A DNA stretch of 64,000 nucleotides from Cellulosimicrobium marinum (GTDB lineage Bacteria > Actinomycetota > Actinomycetes > Actinomycetales > Cellulomonadaceae). The notes beneath the pieces are model-generated. The model saw only the letters and a program-made list of their open reading frames with translations, had not been told where the DNA came from and did not search any database. This document shows positions 32,290 to 41,632 of this stretch, one piece after another. The stretch spans positions 128,108-192,107 of the forward strand of contig NZ_JAJBZH010000001.1 of NCBI RefSeq assembly GCF_020551945.1, read 5' to 3'. Positions within the stretch are counted from its first letter, which is position 1; the number at the start of each line of letters is the position of its first letter. Both the position numbers and the translations under genes were made by a program.

Positions 32290-35200
32290 ATGCACCCCCA
32301 CCGCAGGATCGCCCGGATCGGCGTCGCGCTCGCGACGACCGCCGGGCTCGCCGTCTCGGGACTGGTCGTCCCGGCCGCGGCCGCACCAGCCGCCGCCGCG
32401 GTCGCCAACGGCGACGTCACCGGCACCGAGTGGACCACCCCCGGCGCGGTGAAGGTCGGCCAGACGCCGGCCCGCGCCGTCATGGTCCCGTTCGACACCG
32501 TCGAGCAGGCCAAGGCGAGCCCGACCCTGTACGAGGCGGAGCGCTCGTCGCCCGACGTGCGCCTGCTCAACGGGACGTGGCAGTTCAACTACGTGTCGAA
32601 GCCCGCGGACAAGCCCGACGTGTCCGGCGTGACGAGCATCCCCGCCAGCGGTTACCAGGACATCGAGGTCCCGTCGAGCTGGCAGGTGGCCGGGCAGTAC
32701 GCGGGCGCGCTCGGCACGGACTTCCCCATCTACAACAACCAGGACTACCCGTTCCAGTCCTCCGGGGGCGGCGTCGCCAACCAGGGCGACTTCGACGCCG
32801 CGCAGGCGCCGACCGCGTTCAACCCCGTCGGCACCTACATGCGCACGCTCGACCTCACCGCGGACGACCTCGCCGACAACCGGCTGATCCTGTCGTTCCT
32901 CGGTGTCGAGTCCGGCTTCTACCTGTACGTCAACGGGGCGGTCGTCGGCTACGGCGAGGACAGCTTCAGCACGTCGGAGTTCGACGTCACCGACTACGTC
33001 CACGAGGGGGAGAACCTCGTGACGGTCCAGGTGCACCGCTGGACCACGGGCAGCTTCCTCGAGAACCAGGACGGCCTGAACTTCGGCGGCATCCACCGCG
33101 ACGTCTACCTCACGGTGCAGCCGGAGGTCTCGGTCTACGACTACGACGTGGAGACCACCTTCGCCGACGGGGACTACTCCTCCTCGCAGCTCGAGGTCGA
33201 CGTCGACGTGGCGAACACCTCGGACGACGCCGCCGCGCGCACGGTGACGGCGCACCTGTTCGACGCCGCAGGCGACCCGGTCGGCGAGCCGGTGAGCGCG
33301 CCCGTGGCCGTCGAGCCGGGGGAGACCGGGACGGCGAGCCTCGCGACCACGGTGGAGGACCCCGCGCTGTGGTCGGCCGAGCTGCCGAACCTGTACACGC
33401 TCGTGCTCGAGCTCGCCGACGAGGACGGCACGACCCTCCAGACGTTCGGCAAGCGCGTCGGCTTCCGCGAGTTCGCGATGGCGAACGCCGGCACGTCGAA
33501 CTCGACGTCGAACATGACGATCAACGGGCAGAACATCGAGTTCTACGGCGTCAACCGCGGCGAGAACGACCCCGCGTACGGCCACCACGTGCCGTACGAG
33601 AACGTCGTCGCCGACGTGCGCAACGCCAAGCAGCTCAACATGAACGCGATCCGCACGAGCCACTTCCCGCCGGACCCGCACCTGCTCGACCTGGCGGACG
33701 AGTACGGCCTGTACGTCATGGACGAGGTGAACGTCGAGTCCCACAACGGGCGCGACGGCATCAACAACACGCCGTACGCGATCGACCCGTCGCTGACCAG
33801 CCGCGACTTCCCGGGCAACGACTCCCGGTACACCGCCTCGATGGAGCAGCGGATGCGCAGCATGGTCGAGCGCGACAAGAGCTACCCGTCGGTCATCATC
33901 TACTCGCTCGGCAACGAGGCCGGCACCGGCCCGAACTTCGACACGATGATCGACGTCATCAAGGAGCTCGACGGCGAGAAGCTCGTCCACTACCAGGGCG
34001 ACAACGGCAACCCGCGCGTCGACATGATCGGCGCGATGTACCCCGCGTACAACGCGGCGAACCGGCCCACCGCCGAGAAGCCGTTCATCATGATGGAGTT
34101 CCAGCACTCCATGGGGAACACGGGCGGCGAGCTGTCGCGCTACGTCGACATCATGGAGGGCTCGTACCGCCAGCAGGGCGGGTTCATCTGGGACTACGTC
34201 GACCAGTCGGCGCTCACGCTCCAGGAGGGTGCGGACACGTCCGACGGCGTGACCGAGGACGAGCTGTTCTTCGGCATGGACGGCAGCTGGCCGCAGGTCT
34301 CGGGCGACGGCAACTTCCTCATGAACGGCGTGCTGTTCCCCGACCGGTCGTGGAAGCCCGCGGCCTACGAGGTGAAGAAGCAGTTCCAGGACCTCAAGTT
34401 CTCGCAGTCCGAGGAGCAGCGCGCCGCGCACGAGGTCACGATCACGAACCTCAACCGGTTCAAGAACGCGAACTACTACGACGTCGTCTGGTCGCTCCAG
34501 GAGGACGGCGAGACCGTCCGGACGGGCACGCTCACGGACGCCGAGGCCGACCTCGCGCCGCCCACGGGCGACGTCGACGCCGGCTCCACGACGACCGTCA
34601 CCCTGCCCTACGGCATCGAGGACCCGGCGCCGGGCGCCGAGTACCAGCTCCTCGTCGAGTACCGCCTGAAGCAGGACACGCCGTACGCCGACGCCGGGTA
34701 CGTGCAGGGCAGCGCGCAGTTCGCGCTCGACGCCCACGGGGTCGACCAGCTCGTCGACGTCGAGGCGCTCGGGGCCGCTGCCACCGAGACCACGGACGAC
34801 GCGGTCACCGTCACGGGCACGACGCCCGAGGGCTCGCCGTTCACGGTCGCGGTCGACAGGACGACCGGCCTCCTGGACACCTACCAGGTGGACGGCGAGG
34901 ACCTCGTCACCAAGGCGCCCGTGGGGTCGTTCTTCCGCGCGGAGACCGACCAGAACGGCGCGGTGCGCGGCAACGCGCACAACCTCAACACCCCCGAGGG
35001 CTACCAGGGGTGGCTGAACCAGGGCGAGGACCTGCAGGACGTCTCCGTCAACACGCTCGGCGGCGACGGCGGGACCACGAAGATCGTGGTCAACGCGACC
35101 CTGGCCAACGGCAGCGCGTACACGACGACGTACACGGTCTACGCCAACGGGACGGTCGTCGTGGGCGCACGTCTCGTGGCCTCCGCCGAGGCCCCCGACC

Positions 35201-38200
35201 AGCTCGGCGAGTTCGGCATGATGATGCAGCTCCCGAGCCGCTTCGAGAACGTCGAGTGGTACGGGCGCGGCCCGTCGGAGACCTACTGGGACCGCAAGGC
35301 CGGCAACAACGTCGGCGTGTGGTCGAGCACGGTCACCGACCGGTTCGTGGCCTACCCCCGCATCCAGGAGAACGGCAACACGACGGACGTGCGCTGGATG
35401 GCGCTCACCGACGACGACGGGACGGGCCTGCTCGCCTCGATGACGTACGGCGAGGGCTACTCGGGCGACCCGCTCGAGGCCGTCGCGCTGCACTACACGC
35501 CCGAGGCGCTGTCCTCCTACAACTCGAAGAACCGGTACCCGTACCAGGCCGAGCGCACCGACGACGTCGTGCTGCGCGTGCTCGACCACCAGAAGGGCGT
35601 CGGCAACCTCGACTGGGGCTCCGAGCCGCCGTCGGCGATGATCCCCAAGACCGACGCCGACCTGCTCGACTACACGTACACGCTCACGCCGCTCGAGGCG
35701 GGCTCCGACCCGATGGCGCTGTCGAAGGCCATCTACCCGGCGCCGACCTACGCGCTGCTCGACTCCGTGACGATCGACGGCGAGCCGCTGGAGGGCTTCA
35801 CCCCGGAGACGTTCGACTACGACCACGTGCTCCCCGAGTACTACCCGGAGTCGCTCGTCCCGGTCGTCGAGGCGACGGCGCCGCAGGGCACCACGGTGAC
35901 GATCGACCAGCCGACGGGGGTCCCCGGCACCGCGGTGCTGCACGTGACGTCCGGCTCGTCGTCCGTCGACTACACCGTGCACATCGAGGCGGCGCCGGAG
36001 CGCGCACCGGTGGTGTCCGTCCCCGACCTCGTCGAGGTCCCGGCCGGCGTGTCCGGCTCGGGCGCCTACACGGGCGGCACGCCCGGCGTCGGCGACCTCC
36101 TCTACGCCTACAGCGGCTACTCGCGGATCTTCGAGAACGTGAGCGGCACGGGCGCGGGGCTGGAGACGGCGAGCGGCACCTACGCGAAGGGGTTCCAGGG
36201 CAACGCCGAGCAGATCATCGACCTCGACGTCTCGGACCACGCGGTCGAGTCCTTCTCGGCGGTCGCCGGGATCGACCCGTCGAAGTGGTCCGGGTCGGGC
36301 GCGACGCGCTCCACGGTGATCTTCGAGGTCTGGGGTCACCGCGACGTCGGCGCGCTGACCGCCGACTATTACGCGCCGATGGCGCCGGGCAGCGCGGGGA
36401 CGGGGACGATCGTCACCGACGGCTGGACGAAGCTCGCGAGCAGCCCCGTGATCTCCGGCCGGAACGACTTCACGTTCGACGAGGTCCCGCTCACCTACGA
36501 CGCGGACGGCACCACCGGCCGCTACCAGGCGCTGCGCCTCGTGATGAACGCGAACGGCGACAACGGGCACGACCAGGGCGTGTGGGGCGACCCGCGCATC
36601 GCGGTCGACCTGCCCGAGGACCCGCAGCTCCACGGCGTCGAGCTCGACGGCGCGACGCTGCCCGGCTTCGACCCGGACGTGCACGAGTACACCGTGACCC
36701 TCGGGTCGGGCGCCGACGTGCCGACCGTCACCGTGGACCACGACACCGGCCTGTACGTCCAGGTGCGCCAGGCCGCCCAGGTCCCCGGCACGGCGACCGT
36801 GCGCGTGGGCACCGAGCGGTACGAGATCGCGTTCGAGCGGGCCGAGGCCCCCGACGGCCAGCAGGCCTACCTGAGCGACCTCGTCACCGCGCCGGGCAGC
36901 ATCACGCCCGACGGCGAGGACCAGTCGGCCGTGCTCGGCGGCAACCTGCTCTACGCCTACAGCGCGTCGGGCGGCGTGTACGTCGACCGGAGCGAGGGCG
37001 TGGACGGCGACACGGCGCTGCGCCTCGCCGACGGGGACGACGTCGTCACGTACGACCACGGGTTCGCGGGCCGTGCCCAGCAGGTCCTCGACGTCGACGT
37101 GTCGCACCGCGACGCGCTGCGGTTCACCGCGGACGTCGGCGTCGACGCGACGATGCGTCCCGAGGGGGCGGCCGTCCGGTTCGCCGTCTGGGGCGCGCGC
37201 GACGCCGCCGCCCTGACGAACGGCTACTACGCGGCGGCCGACCCGGCGTCGGGCGACCTCCCGGCCGAGGGCTGGGACGAGCTCGGCACGTCCCCCGTCC
37301 TCGCGGGCGAGGGGTACGCGGGCGACGCCGAGGCGGGCACGCACCGGTTCGACCTCGACCTCACCTGGGCCGACGAGGACGGCGAGCGTCACCCGTACGA
37401 GGCGCTGCGCCTCGTGATGCTCCCCGTCGAGGGCTCGACCGGTCCGGCGCAGGGCGTGTGGGGCGACCCGCAGGTGACGTTCGTGGGGGACGAGCTCGAC
37501 GAGCCCGTCGACATGATCCGGCTGACGTCTCAGGTGAGCGAGACCCAGGCGTCGGTGGGCTACCTGCTCAGCACGGAGCCGACCGGGAAGAAGATCCGCA
37601 GCATCGCCGTGGCGTACGACGCGGAGGGCCGGGTCCTCGGCCACCAGGAGGTCACGTTCGACACCGAGGACGGCAACCAGGACGGCGACCTGCCGATCGC
37701 GCTGCCGGAGGGCACCACGCCCGCACGGCTCGCGTACCTGCTGGTCGAGGACGGCACGCTCACCCCCGTGGCGGGCGCGTGGACGCAGGACCTCGCGGCC
37801 GGCGAGGAGTCCTTCTCCCACGTGGCGCTGCGCGAGGTCGTGCCCGGCGGCGACCCGACGGTCGACGTGGCCTTCGACGGGGAGACCGGCGAGGTCACCG
37901 TGCAGGGCACCGGGCTCGCCCCGGGTGCCGTGCTCGCCCTCGAGGGCCTCGTGGAGGGCACGGACGGCCTCGACCACGTCGCGTTCGTCTCGGCCGACGG
38001 CCGGGGCGTGCTCGACCACTCCTACCCGTCCGCGGCGACCGCGCTCGACCAGGTCACGGTCCGCCTCGGCGGGCAGGGCGTGGACGGCGTGATCGAGCAG
38101 CCCGAGGAGCCGCAGGGCGTCGCGGTGACCGCGACGGCCGAGGTCCGGTGCCTCGCGGGCCGGCCGTACCTCGCGGTCCGCGTGGTCAACGACGACGACG

Positions 38201-38403
38201 TCCCCGTGGACGTCGAGATCGTGACGCCGTACGGGACGAAGACCTTCGCCGGCGTCGCGCCGGGGAAGAACGCCTACCAGTCCTTCGCGGTCCGTGGCGC
38301 CGAGCCGCAGGCCGACGCCGTCACGGTCACCGCTCGGCCGTCGGACGGGACCGGTGGCGAGACGGTCGTCGGCCCGGAGCACGAGGCCCCGGCCTGCGGC
38401 TGA
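32290..38403 (+). CDS. Secreted GH2 beta-galactosidase with accessory modules
   Basis: A 2037-residue exported enzyme predicted to cleave terminal beta-galactosides. The signal peptide is in the first ~38 residues (GVALATTAGLAVSGLVVPAAA). LacZ-like sugar-binding and Ig-like domains lead to the TIM barrel, with acid/base Glu543 in YSLGNEAGTGPN and nucleophile Glu603 in MMEFQHSMGN. The Bgal_small_N domain is ~839-1137. Cadherin-like beta domains (~1157-1237, ~1442-1517) alternate with two homologous NPCBM-like modules (~1241-1437, ~1524-1734; LLYAYSGYSRIF and LLYAYSASGGVY). The last domain (C1954 to C2036) is shared with the discoidin and GH92 proteins. There is no LPXTG and no C-terminal membrane helix. 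ATG at 32290 has GGAAGG nine bases before it. Confidence 0.93.
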   Translation: MHPHRRIARIGVALATTAGLAVSGLVVPAAAAPAAAAVANGDVTGTEWTTPGAVKVGQTPARAVMVPFDTVEQAKASPTLYEAERSSPDVRLLNGTWQFNYVSKPADKPDVSGVTSIPASGYQDIEVPSSWQVAGQYAGALGTDFPIYNNQDYPFQSSGGGVANQGDFDAAQAPTAFNPVGTYMRTLDLTADDLADNRLILSFLGVESGFYLYVNGAVVGYGEDSFSTSEFDVTDYVHEGENLVTVQVHRWTTGSFLENQDGLNFGGIHRDVYLTVQPEVSVYDYDVETTFADGDYSSSQLEVDVDVANTSDDAAARTVTAHLFDAAGDPVGEPVSAPVAVEPGETGTASLATTVEDPALWSAELPNLYTLVLELADEDGTTLQTFGKRVGFREFAMANAGTSNSTSNMTINGQNIEFYGVNRGENDPAYGHHVPYENVVADVRNAKQLNMNAIRTSHFPPDPHLLDLADEYGLYVMDEVNVESHNGRDGINNTPYAIDPSLTSRDFPGNDSRYTASMEQRMRSMVERDKSYPSVIIYSLGNEAGTGPNFDTMIDVIKELDGEKLVHYQGDNGNPRVDMIGAMYPAYNAANRPTAEKPFIMMEFQHSMGNTGGELSRYVDIMEGSYRQQGGFIWDYVDQSALTLQEGADTSDGVTEDELFFGMDGSWPQVSGDGNFLMNGVLFPDRSWKPAAYEVKKQFQDLKFSQSEEQRAAHEVTITNLNRFKNANYYDVVWSLQEDGETVRTGTLTDAEADLAPPTGDVDAGSTTTVTLPYGIEDPAPGAEYQLLVEYRLKQDTPYADAGYVQGSAQFALDAHGVDQLVDVEALGAAATETTDDAVTVTGTTPEGSPFTVAVDRTTGLLDTYQVDGEDLVTKAPVGSFFRAETDQNGAVRGNAHNLNTPEGYQGWLNQGEDLQDVSVNTLGGDGGTTKIVVNATLANGSAYTTTYTVYANGTVVVGARLVASAEAPDQLGEFGMMMQLPSRFENVEWYGRGPSETYWDRKAGNNVGVWSSTVTDRFVAYPRIQENGNTTDVRWMALTDDDGTGLLASMTYGEGYSGDPLEAVALHYTPEALSSYNSKNRYPYQAERTDDVVLRVLDHQKGVGNLDWGSEPPSAMIPKTDADLLDYTYTLTPLEAGSDPMALSKAIYPAPTYALLDSVTIDGEPLEGFTPETFDYDHVLPEYYPESLVPVVEATAPQGTTVTIDQPTGVPGTAVLHVTSGSSSVDYTVHIEAAPERAPVVSVPDLVEVPAGVSGSGAYTGGTPGVGDLLYAYSGYSRIFENVSGTGAGLETASGTYAKGFQGNAEQIIDLDVSDHAVESFSAVAGIDPSKWSGSGATRSTVIFEVWGHRDVGALTADYYAPMAPGSAGTGTIVTDGWTKLASSPVISGRNDFTFDEVPLTYDADGTTGRYQALRLVMNANGDNGHDQGVWGDPRIAVDLPEDPQLHGVELDGATLPGFDPDVHEYTVTLGSGADVPTVTVDHDTGLYVQVRQAAQVPGTATVRVGTERYEIAFERAEAPDGQQAYLSDLVTAPGSITPDGEDQSAVLGGNLLYAYSASGGVYVDRSEGVDGDTALRLADGDDVVTYDHGFAGRAQQVLDVDVSHRDALRFTADVGVDATMRPEGAAVRFAVWGARDAAALTNGYYAAADPASGDLPAEGWDELGTSPVLAGEGYAGDAEAGTHRFDLDLTWADEDGERHPYEALRLVMLPVEGSTGPAQGVWGDPQVTFVGDELDEPVDMIRLTSQVSETQASVGYLLSTEPTGKKIRSIAVAYDAEGRVLGHQEVTFDTEDGNQDGDLPIALPEGTTPARLAYLLVEDGTLTPVAGAWTQDLAAGEESFSHVALREVVPGGDPTVDVAFDGETGEVTVQGTGLAPGAVLALEGLVEGTDGLDHVAFVSADGRGVLDHSYPSAATALDQVTVRLGGQGVDGVIEQPEEPQGVAVTATAEVRCLAGRPYLAVRVVNDDDVPVDVEIVTPYGTKTFAGVAPGKNAYQSFAVRGAEPQADAVTVTARPSDGTGGETVVGPEHEAPACG

Positions 38404-38411
38404 CGAGAACC

Positions 38412-38521
38412 CCCGAGGCGCGCCGGTCGTCCGACCTCCGGACCGGCGCGCCTCGGGCGTGCCCGCGCCCGGGCACCCCGACCGCCCGGCCCTCGACGCT
38501 GCCGGGCGTCGAGGGCCGGGC
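38412..38521 (+). terminator. Two successive hairpins after the GH2 gene
   Basis: A 17-bp perfect stem (38412-38428 with 38441-38457, CCCGAGGCGCGCCGGTC) starts nine bases after the stop codon. A 15-bp perfect stem (38484-38498 with 38507-38521, GCCCGGCCCTCGACG) follows. Both are T-less, as usual in this DNA. They insulate the ROK operon. Confidence 0.75.
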
Positions 38522-38562
38522 TTGGCGTCGGGACATGAACGCAGAGCGCTATCCTGGCGCTC

Positions 38563-39747
38563 GTGCGCGCTGACCGGGTGACCCCGGGCTCGCAGACGTC
38601 TCTGCGCGAGGCCAACCGAGCCCGGATCGTGAGCGCCGTCCAGCAGCGTGGCTCCCTCACGCAGATCGAGCTGGCCGGCGTCACCGGCCTGTCCCCGGCC
38701 ACCGTCTCCAACATCGTCAAGGAGCTCACCGGCGCGGGCGTGCTGCACACGTCGCCGTCCACGCGCAGCGGCCGCCGCGCCCTCCAGGTGACCCTCGCGC
38801 GCAACCTCGGCCTCGTCGCCGGCATCCACTTCGGCACCCGCTCGCTGCGCGTCGCGCTCGCGGACGCGTCGATGCGGGTGCTCGCGGACCAGCGGATGCC
38901 CCTCGCCCCGGACCACCGCGCCGACACGGGCCTCCAGCGCGCCGTCCTGCTCGTCGAGGAGCTGGTCGCGTCCGTCGACGCCGCGCCGGACGAGCTGCTC
39001 GCCGTCGGGGTGGGCGTCCCCGCCCCCGTCGACGTCCGCACCGGCCGCATCGCGACCGTCGGGATGATGCGCGGGTGGGACGGCGTCGTCGTGCCCGAGC
39101 TGATCGAGGCCGAGCTCGGCGCCCCGGTGAGCGTCGACAACGACGCGAACCTCGGGGCGCTCGCGGAGACCCGGTTCGGGGCGGCGGCCGGTCACGACGC
39201 CGTCGCCTACCTGCGCGTGTCGCACGGCGTGGGCGGGGGCCTCGTGCTCGGCGGGCGGCTCGTCCACGGGCGCGGCGGCGTCGCGGGGGAGATCGGGCAC
39301 GTGACCATCGACGAGAACGGCCCCATCTGCCGGTGCGGCAACCGCGGCTGCCTGGAGACGTTCGTCGGGGCGAACGTGCTCCTGGGGATGCTCTCCGAGA
39401 GCCGCGGACACCTCACGCTGCGCGACGTCATCCTCCGCGCCCGCGAGGGCGACCCGGGCTGCCGCCGCGTCCTGTTCGACGCCGGGCAGCACCTCGGCGT
39501 CGCGGCCGCCAACCTGTGCAACCTCGTGGACCCCGAGATCGTCGTCGTGGGCGGCCAGCTCGCGGAGGCCGGGGAGATCCTCCTGGGCCCGCTGCGGACC
39601 GCCCTCGAGCAGCGGACCGTGCCGAGCACGTTCGGCCCCGTCGAGGTGGTCGCGTCCGCGCTGGGCTCCGCGGCGGAGGTGCGCGGCGCGCTCGCCGTCG
39701 CGCTCGACACCGCGCGCGTGAGCGGGTCCCTGGGGGTGAGCGCATGA
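38563..39747 (+). CDS. ROK-family transcriptional regulator (NagC/XylR type)
   Basis: A 394-residue regulator. An N-terminal winged HTH (VQQRGSLTQIELAGVTGLSPATVSNIVKEL in pieces, residues ~20-70) is fused to a ROK sugar-kinase-like domain with the zinc motif CRCGNRGCLE and the glycine-rich GVGGGLVLGGRLVHG region. GTG at 38563 follows TATCCT at leaderless distance. A short dyad AGCGC-TATCCTG-GCGCT covers that box and may be its own operator. The sugar-importer genes start within its stop codon, so it probably controls them, with a sugar as inducer. Confidence 0.9.
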   Translation: MRADRVTPGSQTSLREANRARIVSAVQQRGSLTQIELAGVTGLSPATVSNIVKELTGAGVLHTSPSTRSGRRALQVTLARNLGLVAGIHFGTRSLRVALADASMRVLADQRMPLAPDHRADTGLQRAVLLVEELVASVDAAPDELLAVGVGVPAPVDVRTGRIATVGMMRGWDGVVVPELIEAELGAPVSVDNDANLGALAETRFGAAAGHDAVAYLRVSHGVGGGLVLGGRLVHGRGGVAGEIGHVTIDENGPICRCGNRGCLETFVGANVLLGMLSESRGHLTLRDVILRAREGDPGCRRVLFDAGQHLGVAAANLCNLVDPEIVVVGGQLAEAGEILLGPLRTALEQRTVPSTFGPVEVVASALGSAAEVRGALAVALDTARVSGSLGVSA

Positions 39748-40841
39748 GGCGCCGCCGCACGGGCGTCGTCGCCGCGACCGCCGCGCTCGCCCTCGCCCTC
39801 GCGGCGGGCTGCGCGACGCAGGTCCCGGCCGAGCCGACCGAGCCCGTCGAGGGCACGATCGGGCTCCTCCTGCCCGAGGTGAAGACCGCCCGCTACGAGA
39901 CGACCGACCGCCCGACGTTCCTCGCGGTCGTCGAGCGCCGCTGCCCGCGCTGCGAGGTGCTCTACGCGAACGCCGCCCAGGACGCCGCCGTCCAGCAGCA
40001 GCAGGCGGAGTCCATGCTCGCGCGCGGCGCCGACGTGCTCGTCCTCGACGCCGTCGACACCGTCGCGGCGGCGAGCGTCGTCGCCGAGGCCCAGCGGCTC
40101 GGCGTCCGCGTCATCGCCTACGATCGCTTCGTCGCCGGCGCGGACTACTACGTGTCGTTCGACAACGAGCTCATCGGCTACCTCATGGGGGAGGCCCTGG
40201 TCGGCGCGGTCGAGGCGCGCGCCGAGGAGGACCCGCCCGCGGACGGCCGACGGCCGGGGGTGCTGCTCGTGCACGGGTCGCCGACCGACCCGAACTCCGC
40301 GGCGCTCGCCGCGGGTGCCCACCGCGCCCTCGACGGAGAGGACATCGACGTGCTCGGCGAGTACGACACCCCCGACTGGAGCCCGGACAAGGCGACCGAG
40401 TGGGTCGAGGGCCAGATCACCCTGCACCCCGGTCGGGTGGACGGCGTGCTCGCGGCGAGCGACGGCATCGCGGGCGGCGCGGTCGCCGCGATGAAGGCCG
40501 CCGGTCTCGACCCCGTGCCGCCCACGACGGGGCAGGACGGCGAGCTCGCGGCCGTGCAGCGCGTCATCTCCGGCGACCAGTACATGACGGTCTACAAGGC
40601 GACCACCCAGCAGGCGCGCACCGCCGCCGAGCTCGCGGTCCGTCTCCTGCGCGGCCAGGACCCGGCGGCCACCGCCCGGATCGACGGCGTCCCCAGCCTC
40701 CTCCTCGCCCCCCGCGCCGTCGGCCCCGACGACGTCCAGCGCGTCATCGTCGACGGCGGCGTGTACACGACCGAGGAGATCTGCACCCCGTACTACGTCG
40801 ACGCGTGCGCGGCGCTCGGGCTCGTGGAGGCGGCACCGTGA
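39744..40841 (+). CDS. Sugar-binding lipoprotein, XylF/RbsB type
   Basis: A 365-residue CUT2 binding protein. The lipobox is ALALAAGC with Cys at residue 23. The periplasmic-binding-protein type 1 fold is recognisable: EGTIGLLLPEVKTARYETTDRP, AARGADVLVLDAV-like loop, VRVIAYDRFVAGADYYVSFDN (very similar to the XylF family) and TVYKATTQQARTAAELAV near the end. D-xylose is the likeliest ligand by these segments, though unproven. It overlaps the ROK gene by four bases and the ATPase gene by four. Confidence 0.9.
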   Translation: MRRRRTGVVAATAALALALAAGCATQVPAEPTEPVEGTIGLLLPEVKTARYETTDRPTFLAVVERRCPRCEVLYANAAQDAAVQQQQAESMLARGADVLVLDAVDTVAAASVVAEAQRLGVRVIAYDRFVAGADYYVSFDNELIGYLMGEALVGAVEARAEEDPPADGRRPGVLLVHGSPTDPNSAALAAGAHRALDGEDIDVLGEYDTPDWSPDKATEWVEGQITLHPGRVDGVLAASDGIAGGAVAAMKAAGLDPVPPTTGQDGELAAVQRVISGDQYMTVYKATTQQARTAAELAVRLLRGQDPAATARIDGVPSLLLAPRAVGPDDVQRVIVDGGVYTTEEICTPYYVDACAALGLVEAAP

Positions 40842-41632
40842 GCGCCGACCGTCCCCTGCTGTCGCTGCGCGGGGTCTCCAAGAGCTTCGGCGGGGTGCGC
40901 GCGCTCGTCGACGTCGACCTCGACGTCCACGAGCGCGAGGTGCTCGCCGTGGTCGGGGACAACGGCGCCGGGAAGTCGACCCTCGCGGGCGTCGTCGCGG
41001 GCGCGTTCCGGCCCGACACCGGCCAGGTCCTGCTCGACGGCGAGCCCGTCGCCCTCGGGTCGCCGAAGGACGCCCGCGACGCCGGGATCGCCGCCGTGTT
41101 CCAGGACCTCGCGCTCGTCGACGACCTCGACGTGGTCGAGAACCTGTTCCTCGGGCAGGAGACGCGCCACGGTCCCTTCCTCGACGAGATCGCCATGGAG
41201 CGCGAGGCGTGGGCGCTGCTCGACCAGCTCGCCGCGACCGTGCCGTCCGTCCGGCTGCCGGTCCGTGCCCTGTCCGGCGGCCAGCGGCAGGTCGTCGCGG
41301 TGGCGCGCGCCCTCCTCGGGTCGCCGCGCGTGCTCGTGCTCGACGAGCCCACGGCGTCCCTCGGCATGCGGCAGGCCGCCGAGGTGCTCAACCTCATCGA
41401 GCGGCTGCGCGAGCGCGGTCACGCCGTCGTCCTCGTCAGCCACCAGGCGGGCGAGCTCCAGGCGGTCGCCGACCGCATCCTCGTGCTGCGGCTCGGCCGC
41501 GTGCACGGCGAGTTCGCGGGCGACACGACGTACGAGGACCTGCTCGCCGCGATGACCGGCGCCGTGCGCCCGGGCCGGCCGGAGCACGCCCGGCCCGGCC
41601 GCGCCGACGACACCGGGGGGGTGCGGCGATGA
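40838..41632 (+). CDS. Sugar ABC transporter ATP-binding protein (CUT2, single domain)
   Basis: A 264-residue ATPase with one nucleotide-binding domain. Walker A GDNGAGKST, Q-loop AAVFQDLALVDDLDVVENLFLG, signature ALSGGQRQVVAVARAL, Walker B VLVLDEPTASLG, and H-loop residue in VVLVSHQ. The usual XylG/RbsA is a fused double ATPase of ~500 residues, so here the active pair must be a homodimer, as in FrcA-like systems. The GTG start overlaps the upstream stop (GTGA). Confidence 0.93.
   Translation: MSADRPLLSLRGVSKSFGGVRALVDVDLDVHEREVLAVVGDNGAGKSTLAGVVAGAFRPDTGQVLLDGEPVALGSPKDARDAGIAAVFQDLALVDDLDVVENLFLGQETRHGPFLDEIAMEREAWALLDQLAATVPSVRLPVRALSGGQRQVVAVARALLGSPRVLVLDEPTASLGMRQAAEVLNLIERLRERGHAVVLVSHQAGELQAVADRILVLRLGRVHGEFAGDTTYEDLLAAMTGAVRPGRPEHARPGRADDTGGVRR

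Noticed and set aside
32137-39492. A 2451-codon open frame antisense to the GH2 and ROK genes
   Set aside because: Very Arg/Val/Asp-rich, no known motif, no ribosome site; it is the mirror of GH2 codon bias in GC-rich DNA.
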